Shown here: one piece after another, positions 57,639 to 64,000 of the stretch | Position numbering within the stretch: position 1 is the stretch's first letter | Layout of the letters: every line of letters starts with the position of its first letter | Assembly (NCBI RefSeq): GCF_000765475.1 | Contig: NZ_JRHO01000014.1 | Location: forward strand, 93,574 to 157,573 | Direction: 5' to 3' | From: Methanococcoides methylutens | GTDB lineage: Archaea; Halobacteriota; Methanosarcinia; Methanosarcinales; Methanosarcinaceae | Length of the DNA stretch: 64,000 bases | Position numbers and translations under genes: made by a program | Notes under the pieces: model-generated | Told to the model about the DNA's origin: nothing | Database searches by the model: none | What the model saw: the letters and a program-made list of their open reading frames with translations, nothing else

Positions 57639-58126
57639 TTATATACCCCCGTATATATTTATTTTATTGGAAGAGACGATAAAAAGAATAGATCTCCAAC
57701 TTTTACCCATTTAAATATAGGGTTTTTATGGATATAAACATTCTCAATAACTGCCCTTTGTACGAAAAAGAGAACATTTGTCGACCGACTACTAAATTTT
57801 TTGGGCAAATCGCCTATTTGTTTCACTAAAACCGTGGAAGGGTTTTCAACTAGCAGATCAAATCTACAAATTGATTGAAAGAGGCAAGTTTGTATCATTT
57901 CCCTGTAATACGGGTTTAATGATCCATGTTTGAGAAATACAAACAACTTCTATAGATTTGATTTCTTGGTTGTGCGTGGAATCATCGACCCTTAGGCAAC
58001 GGAAAGGTTCCCGTTTAGATAAAATAGTAGGATTTTTACATACCCCATTTATTGCACAACGAGTAAGCTTTGAACTTAGAGTTTCGTGTCAAAAAAGTAG
58101 CAAGATAGTCCAAAATTGATAAATGA
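57639..58126. other. Intergenic region at the tRNA-Thr end of the island
   Basis: About 490 bases without a supportable gene. 57834-57873 is a diverged copy of 49571-49610. 58063-58085 loosely resembles 47079-47101, just outside the tRNA 3' repeat. The 95-codon open frame on the minus strand (57659-57946) shows no family features or ribosome site. Confidence 0.5.
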
Positions 58127-58198
58127 AGCCGTCGGGGGGACTTGAACCCCCGGCCTGCTGATTACGAATCAGCCGCTATACCACTAAGCCACGACGGC
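58127..58198 (-). tRNA. tRNA-Thr (anticodon CGT)
   Basis: Read on the minus strand: acceptor GCCGTCG pairs with CGACGGC, anticodon stem GCTGA/TCAGC with loop TTCGTAA giving anticodon CGT, T-arm GGGGG-TTCAAGT-CCCCC, discriminator T. No intron. Its 3' 14 bases recur at 47147. Confidence 0.93.
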
Positions 58199-58251
58199 AC
58201 ATTGAACTTACACCTAATAAGGATTTAAGAATTTAATCGTTTCGCCCAGAT

Positions 58252-59247
58252 TCAGATTATCCGGACCTCGATACAGACATTATACTGATGCGGTGCATAC
58301 GAACGCACCGTACGACATTCAACCACTTCAACACTCCGACCCACCTTTTTTGCTGCTGCTTCTATCAGACCTATGGAACTCTCATAAAGGTCATCTTCGT
58401 GGGTCATTCCATAGTAATGGATAATCCCTTGCGGAGACGTCACATAAATTGCAGCGTCCAGAAATGCATCAGCACTGTGGGGGAGATTCATGATAACATG
58501 GTCTGCAATTCCCTTGTAATTTAGGGCTATCTCGTTCGCATCGCCTTCGAAAACCTCGATATTTTCGATGGAATTGAGCTCCACGTTCTCTTTGAGAAAA
58601 TGGATAGCATCAGGGTTCTTGTCCATTGCAATGACCTTTTTGCATTTTTTGGCAATCGGAATGCTGTATGGACCGACACCTGCGAACATGTCGAGGACAA
58701 CATCATCTTCACTTATTTGTGAAACAATGCGCTGGCGCTCTGTTGAAAGACGGGGGGTGAAATATGCGCGCTCGAGATCTACTTTGTACTTGAAACCGTG
58801 GTCCTTATGAACTGTTTCCGTCCTCTCTTCTCCAGCAAGTACTTTGAACCTGCGGGTTCGGAACTCTCCTTCCACAGCTGACACTGCACCAAGCACGGTC
58901 TGCACATTCTTGTGCACCTTCAGGAGTGCATCTGCGATCCTTTGTGCCTCCGGTTCGTCAGCTTCGATAAGTGCGATATCACCTACGACCTCGTAACCCG
59001 GAGTAAAACCCAGGATGTCCTCAAGTGCAAGGATCTTTTCATGGGATTCGAACTCACGTTCAACCTGTTTTGCGCCTTCGGGAAGCTCAGCCAGTTCTTC
59101 CGGGGTCAGCTCCCTTTGAATAGGAATGTAAAGCTCCCCATCTTCACTGGAGATCTTCAGGGACTTGTCAAGGATGTCAAGCTCCAGAAGAAACTTTCTG
59201 GCAGGTTCACCTTTCTTTATCGGGATTGCAATACAGGGACACTTCAA
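58252..59247 (-). CDS. trm5: tRNA (guanine37-N1)-methyltransferase Trm5
   Basis: Methylates G37 next to the anticodon to keep reading frame. 331 residues, starting at TTG after GGAGAG; no nearer ATG fits. N-terminal D1 and alpha/beta D2 domains, then the class I SAM domain: LERAYFTPRLSTER (about 170-183), VLDMFAGVGPYSIP, MDKNPDAIHFLKEN, and MNLPHSADAFLD with the conserved NLP. Standard archaeal Trm5 architecture; adjacent to a tRNA gene by chance. Confidence 0.93.
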   Translation of the reverse strand: MKCPCIAIPIKKGEPARKFLLELDILDKSLKISSEDGELYIPIQRELTPEELAELPEGAKQVEREFESHEKILALEDILGFTPGYEVVGDIALIEADEPEAQRIADALLKVHKNVQTVLGAVSAVEGEFRTRRFKVLAGEERTETVHKDHGFKYKVDLERAYFTPRLSTERQRIVSQISEDDVVLDMFAGVGPYSIPIAKKCKKVIAMDKNPDAIHFLKENVELNSIENIEVFEGDANEIALNYKGIADHVIMNLPHSADAFLDAAIYVTSPQGIIHYYGMTHEDDLYESSIGLIEAAAKKVGRSVEVVECRTVRSYAPHQYNVCIEVRII

Positions 59248-59290
59248 AATACATCTCTCCTTGAAAATATCGGCATATTGGCTGTCAGGA

Positions 59291-59902
59291 TCATCCTATG
59301 GCGAACCATGAGCCGAACAATATCAGGAATAGTCCGCATGATACAAGAATATGCCTGTAGGTCTTCGGAGAGAACATACCCCTGCCACGGCTGAAAGATA
59401 GCGATACAGCAGTGAACCAGCCAAGATCTGCAAGCCAGTGGCCTACTATGAAGAACACCACAGCGACCATTCCAAGTTTCATGCTCTCAAGCACAAGAGC
59501 ACTACCTGCTGCCAACCACCAGAGCCAGAAATAGGGATTTGAAGCAGAGGTCACAATTCCTGCGATCAGTGAATTGGAAACAACTTTGTCCTGTCCGTGA
59601 AGTTCTGCAGCTGAAGCTTTTGCCCCTCGTATCGTCATGATACCAAAAATTATCAGGACTATGCCGCCGGCCACCGAGATGAAAGACATCTCACGCTCAC
59701 CCACAAGTGTGTTCATGCCTAAAAGTATCAGCACAAGCACCGCGCTTTCGATGATAGCATGGCCCAGGAACACTTCAGGTCCTGCTGTCCAGCCTTTCTT
59801 CAGTGTGCCGTCAATGGTCACAAATAGCATAGGACCAGGCACAAGGGCACCGGTCAGGCCTACTATGAAACCAATGAACAACATCTCGAACAGTTCTAAC
59901 AT
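59291..59902 (-). CDS. LysE/RhtB-family amino acid exporter
   Basis: 203 residues from the ATG at 59902; a GTG two codons earlier is possible. Six hydrophobic helices; N-terminal GLTGALVPGPMLFVTI is the LysE/RhtB motif with its conserved PGP. Exports amino acids or small metabolites; substrate not readable. 43 bases upstream of trm5 and on the same strand. Confidence 0.87.
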   Translation of the reverse strand: MLELFEMLFIGFIVGLTGALVPGPMLFVTIDGTLKKGWTAGPEVFLGHAIIESAVLVLILLGMNTLVGEREMSFISVAGGIVLIIFGIMTIRGAKASAAELHGQDKVVSNSLIAGIVTSASNPYFWLWWLAAGSALVLESMKLGMVAVVFFIVGHWLADLGWFTAVSLSFSRGRGMFSPKTYRHILVSCGLFLILFGSWFAIG

Positions 59903-60091
59903 GGTCACTAGAAAATTACGTTACTATATAATGTGATCGATTAGGTCCAATAGGTCGATCAGGTAAACTAAATCGATAGATCAATTAATAAGTCAGTCAG
60001 AAAAAGCTATAAATTAAAAATTTATGGAACGCAAAGACAGAATTTGTCTTTGCAGTCCTTTACTTTTTTTGTTCTTATTTTCAATTCAAGA

Positions 60092-61105
60092 TCAGAGAAT
60101 GATCTCGATGTCCAATTCTTCTGCGAGCTCTTTGTACCTGTTACGGATAGTGACCTCGGTCACACCTGCAACATCAGCGACCTCACGCTGGGTCCTGCGC
60201 TCACCGCAGAGAATGGATGCAATATAGATCGCAGCTGCTGCCACACCGGTTGGTCCACGGCCACTGGTGAGTTCCTTTTCAGATGCCTGACGAAGGATCT
60301 CGACTCCTCTGGACTGTACCTCACCCTTGAGGTTCAGGCCTGAGCAGAACCTTGGGACATAGTCTATTGGTGAAGTTGGCATAAGCTTGAGTGCAAGCTC
60401 ACGAGAAATGAAACGGTATGTCCTTCCGATCTCTTTCCTGCTTACCCTTGAAACTTCTCCGATCTCATCCAGGGTACGTGGAACACTGCACTGGCGACAT
60501 GCTGCATAGAGTGCTGCTGCTGCCACACCTTCAATACTCCTTCCACGGATGAGGTTCTTGTCAACTGCCTTCCTGTAGACCACCGCAGCAGTCTCACGTA
60601 CAGTACGTGGAAGACCTAATGCGGATGCCATACGGTCAAGTTCTGACAAAGCGAACGCAAGGTTCCTTTCGGTAGCATTGCTTACGCGTATCCTACGCTG
60701 CCATTTTCTCAACCTGTATAACTGAGCACGGTTCTTGGAGGAAATTGACTTCCCGTAGGAATCACGGTTCCTCCAGTCGATCATAGTAGAAAGACCTTTA
60801 TCGTGTATGGTGTACGTCATTGGTGCACCCACACGAGAACGCTTCATACGCTGGTCATGGTCAAAGGCACGCCATTCCGGACCTTCGTCAACGAATTCAG
60901 CATCCACTACGAGACCACAATCTGCACATACCAGTTCGGCACGTTCATAGTCCTGCTCAAGGTTTCGGCTTCCACATTCCGGACACTCGATAACCTTGTT
61001 CTCGACTTCAGCGGTCTTTTCTTTCTCTTTACGTGCCTTAATCATTGCACGTATCTTTTCTCTCTCTGAAGTATCAGAATATCTTACTCTTTCAACTTCC
61101 ACCAT
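60092..61105 (-). CDS. tfb: Transcription initiation factor TFB
   Basis: Archaeal TFIIB, bridging TBP-bound promoter and RNA polymerase. 337 residues. Zinc ribbon CPECGSRN...CADCG (about 40-62), B-reader/linker with [10 protein letters not shown] and SRVGAP, then two cyclin repeats (about 135-235 and 240-330) with [17 protein letters not shown] and [16 protein letters not shown] recognition helix ending [10 protein letters not shown] contacts the BRE. Neighbour gar1 upstream is the usual archaeal arrangement. Confidence 0.96.
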   Translation of the reverse strand: MVEVERVRYSDTSEREKIRAMIKARKEKEKTAEVENKVIECPECGSRNLEQDYERAELVCADCGLVVDAEFVDEGPEWRAFDHDQRMKRSRVGAPMTYTIHDKGLSTMIDWRNRDSYGKSISSKNRAQLYRLRKWQRRIRVSNATERNLAFALSELDRMASALGLPRTVRETAAVVYRKAVDKNLIRGRSIEGVAAAALYAACRQCSVPRTLDEIGEVSRVSRKEIGRTYRFISRELALKLMPTSPIDYVPRFCSGLNLKGEVQSRGVEILRQASEKELTSGRGPTGVAAAAIYIASILCGERRTQREVADVAGVTEVTIRNRYKELAEELDIEIIL

Positions 61106-61195
61106 ATTATCATTGCCTCGATTTTCCCAAAATTGCTAATTGTCGATCCACTTAAAATAAATGTACAAATGTACTAATAAATGTAATAAATGGAC

Positions 61196-61456
61196 TTATT
61201 TGATGTACACTTTCTCATTGAGGTACTTCTTCAATTCAGATCCCGAAACATCTCCAAAGACCTTAATAGTAATATAAGGAGAATTAACAGGACCGATAAC
61301 ACCGCTCACTTTACCGATGCGTTTAACAGATTTGTCAACAACAAACGTATTGATACGAGGAAGATCCCTCAAAGATGTATCTGGTCGTATGTTGTCCCCT
61401 CTAACAAGCAAACCCTGATGTGCAACTACTTGCACTACCGTTCCAAGTCGTTTCAT
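61196..61456 (-). CDS. gar1: H/ACA ribonucleoprotein subunit Gar1
   Basis: 86 residues from ATG at 61456 (MKRLGTVV), the natural Gar1 start; the longer frame to 61504 is AT-rich filler. Six-stranded barrel with GKVSGVIGPVNSPYITIKV, the part that binds Cbf5 in the pseudouridylation complex. Immediately upstream of tfb on the same strand (90-base gap). Confidence 0.9.
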   Translation of the reverse strand: MKRLGTVVQVVAHQGLLVRGDNIRPDTSLRDLPRINTFVVDKSVKRIGKVSGVIGPVNSPYITIKVFGDVSGSELKKYLNEKVYIK

Positions 61457-62024
61457 GTATCTCTTGCCATCAATATATAAGTTAAATTGTTGATATATAT
61501 ACATACCATACGTAGTATATAAGGTTATCGCAATCTCTTTAATAATCCAGAAAAACTCATTACAAAAAGATGATTATATCCAGATCATAAACATAGCAAA
61601 AAATGCTAACTAATGACACATATTTACAGGAATCAATGAAATCGTGTGCATATCAGGCATGACAATGCCTCACACGGATATAAATTGTTTTCTGACAATA
61701 TTTAACATCATAAAATGCCGCAAATTTTGAAAGTAAACATATTATAATTGACAAAGTCCAAAGAAAGCATATAAAGATTTTGGTTAACCCTTCATGAAAT
61801 TTACCCTATATCTGAAACATTACCATAAAATAACAAAAAACACCGATAACACTTAATACCAATCACACAATAAACGGCAATGTCGTCTGGATATGTCCAA
61901 TAAGACAGAATCTGGAAGACCATGGATATTGAAACTGATTTCAGCCATATATCCGGATCATTAAATACATAATTACGCTAGCCTAACCCATAATCAAAAT
62001 ATCTTCCCGTGGGAGGAAAACTTA
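61457..62024. other. Divergent promoter region between gar1 and ppdK
   Basis: 568 AT-rich bases, no gene seen. A short inverted repeat, CAGGCATGA/CAATGCCTC, lies around 61652-61670. The ppdK leader ends in GGGAGG at 62011-62016. Other TATA-like boxes are not assignable. Confidence 0.55.
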
Positions 62025-64000
62025 GTGGCAGATAATAAATTTGTGTACCTTTTCGGAAACGACGAAACTGAAGGCAAAAATAGTATGAAAGACCTGCTTG
62101 GGGGCAAAGGAGCCAACCTCGCAGAAATGTCAAATCTGGGAATACCAGTTCCGGTTGGGTTTACGATCACGACCGAGGTCTGTACTCTTTATCTTAAGGA
62201 CAAACATTATCCTTCAGGTCTTGAAGAGCAGATCAATAATGCCATAAAGGAGCTGGAAAACACTACAGGGAAGAGATTTGGAGATCTTAACAATCCATTA
62301 CTTGTTTCTGTACGCTCAGGTGCCCGCGTGTCCATGCCTGGAATGATGGACACTGTACTAAACCTGGGACTTAACGATAGTTCAGTAATAGGCCTTGCCA
62401 ATAAGACCGGCAATGACAGGTTTGCTTACGACAGCTACAGAAGATTCCTCACAATGTTCGCAGACGTCGTGCTTGGCATCGAACACGAGAAGTTCGAGTC
62501 GGCACTCACTGCTAAAAAGAAGGATAAAGGCGTCAAACAGGATACAGACCTTGATGTAGATGACCTAAAGGAACTTGTTGAAAACTTCAAGGGAATTATA
62601 AAGGAAGAGACCGGAAATGACTTCCCCCAGGAAGCAAGACAACAGCTCCAGATGGCCATTGATGCAGTGTTCGGTTCATGGAACAACCAGCGTGCAATCA
62701 CATACAGGCGCCTGAATGGCATCCCCGGACAATGGGGAACTGCAGTGAACGTACAGAGCATGGTCTATGGTAACATGGGAGAAAGCTCCGGAACAGGAGT
62801 AGCATTCACAAGAGACCCTGCAACAGGTGAAAAGAGATTCTTCGGAGAATACCTCATCAATGCACAGGGAGAAGATGTCGTTGCCGGTATCAGGACACCT
62901 CAACCGATCAAAACCCTGAAGAACAACATGCCCGAGGTCTACGACCAGCTTGTGGACATCTACATGAAACTGGAGGATCACTTCAAAGACATGCAGGATA
63001 TCGAGTTCACCATTGAGAAAGGCAAGCTTTTCATGCTGCAGACAAGGACCGGAAAGAGAACTGCAGCTGCAGCCATCAAGATCGCGACCGATATGGTCGA
63101 AGAAGGACTTATCGACAAGGAAACAGCCCTTACAAGGGTAGAACCTGCACAGGTTGACAGGCTCCTACACCCAAATATTGATCCTGACGCAACACCGGAT
63201 GTAATTGCTAACGGTCTCCCTGCATCCCCGGGAGCTGCTGTGGGTGAAGTAGTTTTCACAGCAGAACATGCCGAAGAAAGAGCAAAAAAGGGCGAAAAGA
63301 CCATCCTTGTGCGTGCTGAGACCTCACCCGAGGACATCGGTGGCATGAATGCTGCAGAAGGTATCCTTACAGTACGCGGAGGAATGACCTCACATGCAGC
63401 AGTCGTTGCAAGAGGTATGGGTAAGCCATGTGTTGCAGGCTGTGGCGAAATTGTAATTGATATGAAAGAGAAGGTTTTCCACATTGGAGAACATTCCATC
63501 AACGAAGGAGACATGATCTCCATTGACGGATCCACAGGAGACGTCATTCTCGGAGAGGTTGACCTTATCCTGCCAGGCGTTACAGGCGAACTTGAACAGA
63601 TACTCTCATGGGCTGATGAGGTCCGAACCCTCAAGGTCAGGACAAACGCAGACACTCCACACGATGCACAGGTCGCACGCGACTTTGGTGCAGAAGGTAT
63701 TGGACTCTGCAGAACAGAGCACATGTTCTTCGGAGAGGACAGGATTCCTGCTGTACGTGAAATGATCATGGCAGAAGAGATCGATGTAAGAAAAGCAGCA
63801 TTAAAGAAACTTCTCCCAATGCAGAGAGAGGACTTTATCGGAATATTCAGGGCAATGGAAGGATTCCCTGTGACCATCAGGCTGCTTGACCCACCACTCC
63901 ACGAATTCCTGCCAAACCATGAGGAAGCAATTGAAAAGCTGGCAGAACTGAATGCTAATGATGCCACACAAACCGAACTTGACAGGGTCAAGAAGATTAT
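62025..64000 (+). CDS. ppdK: Pyruvate, phosphate dikinase (5' part, runs off window)
   Basis: Interconverts pyruvate and phosphoenolpyruvate with ATP and phosphate. The GTG start at 62025 follows GGGAGG by eight bases. 658 codons are open to the window edge. N-terminal ATP-grasp domain ([28 protein letters not shown]), central swivelling domain with phospho-histidine H457 in [13 protein letters not shown], then the start of the PEP/pyruvate barrel ([15 protein letters not shown]). About 220 C-terminal residues are beyond the window. Gluconeogenic role in methanogens. Confidence 0.95.
   Translation, partial: MADNKFVYLFGNDETEGKNSMKDLLGGKGANLAEMSNLGIPVPVGFTITTEVCTLYLKDKHYPSGLEEQINNAIKELENTTGKRFGDLNNPLLVSVRSGARVSMPGMMDTVLNLGLNDSSVIGLANKTGNDRFAYDSYRRFLTMFADVVLGIEHEKFESALTAKKKDKGVKQDTDLDVDDLKELVENFKGIIKEETGNDFPQEARQQLQMAIDAVFGSWNNQRAITYRRLNGIPGQWGTAVNVQSMVYGNMGESSGTGVAFTRDPATGEKRFFGEYLINAQGEDVVAGIRTPQPIKTLKNNMPEVYDQLVDIYMKLEDHFKDMQDIEFTIEKGKLFMLQTRTGKRTAAAAIKIATDMVEEGLIDKETALTRVEPAQVDRLLHPNIDPDATPDVIANGLPASPGAAVGEVVFTAEHAEERAKKGEKTILVRAETSPEDIGGMNAAEGILTVRGGMTSHAAVVARGMGKPCVAGCGEIVIDMKEKVFHIGEHSINEGDMISIDGSTGDVILGEVDLILPGVTGELEQILSWADEVRTLKVRTNADTPHDAQVARDFGAEGIGLCRTEHMFFGEDRIPAVREMIMAEEIDVRKAALKKLLPMQREDFIGIFRAMEGFPVTIRLLDPPLHEFLPNHEEAIEKLAELNANDATQTELDRVKKI

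Noticed and set aside
57659-57946. 95-codon frame on the minus strand before tRNA-Thr
   Set aside because: No ribosome site, no recognisable domain, and it covers a decayed repeat.
62978-63991. 337-codon frame antisense to ppdK
   Set aside because: Serine-rich shadow of a strongly conserved gene; no ribosome site or family features.
1-64000. CRISPR arrays, rRNA genes or replication origin
   Set aside because: No regularly spaced identical repeats, no rRNA-like conserved stretches and no Orc1/Cdc6 gene with origin boxes were seen.

Overview
The window looks like chromosome of a methylotrophic methanogen of the Methanosarcinaceae, most likely a moderately AT-rich Methanococcoides or Methanolobus relative (inference). 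Archaeal markers are TFB, Gar1, Trm5, archaeal topoisomerase I, an Lhr-type helicase, PGF-CTERM surface proteins and a Methanosarcina-type S-layer domain protein. I checked the stop codon of every intact gene: all end in TAA or TGA and none in TAG. This fits a lineage that reads UAG as pyrrolysine.

Layout. 51-6414 (minus): an Lhr helicase/phosphoesterase/membrane protein operon and a two-gene cohesin/dockerin surface pair. 6984-12560 (plus): an AT-rich acyl-carrier-protein pathway, with an Sfp-type phosphopantetheinyl transferase (PPTase) carrying one in-frame UAG, an ACP, an AMP-forming ligase, an N-acetyl-sugar-amidotransferase-like PP-loop enzyme, a divergent NAD-synthase-like amidotransferase and a FabG-like reductase. 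I regard this as the most unusual system here. 12626-25580: housekeeping genes (mdh, M42 aminopeptidase, cimA-ilvB-ilvN-ilvC, nitroreductase, topA, a zinc protein, uspA, thiC).

25755-33531: an envelope-response cluster with a MacB-like ABC exporter and an extracellular COG1361 protein, small membrane sensors, a winged-helix regulator, an HTH-REC response regulator, a histidine kinase and a DUF3887 lipoprotein. Three copies of one palindrome lie before, within and after it. 34002-39868: tRNA-Val, a GC-rich hairpin pair, a bacterial-looking two-subunit NAD-dependent formate dehydrogenase (foreign to methanogens of this group) and a decayed transposase. 39865-46706 (minus): an iron/corrinoid-type ABC importer with three surface proteins, a CooC-like ATPase and a methyltransferase.

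47147-58198: an apparent island ending at tRNA-Thr, whose 3' end is repeated at 47147. It carries a LytS-type histidine kinase, three MscS channels, DUF432, PsiE and TM-helix proteins, and a RimK triad (retropepsin-like protein, glutamate ligase, M14 deacylase). This reads as an osmotic/membrane-tension module. 58252-64000 returns to core genes: trm5, a LysE exporter, tfb, gar1 and the 5' part of ppdK, which runs off the window.
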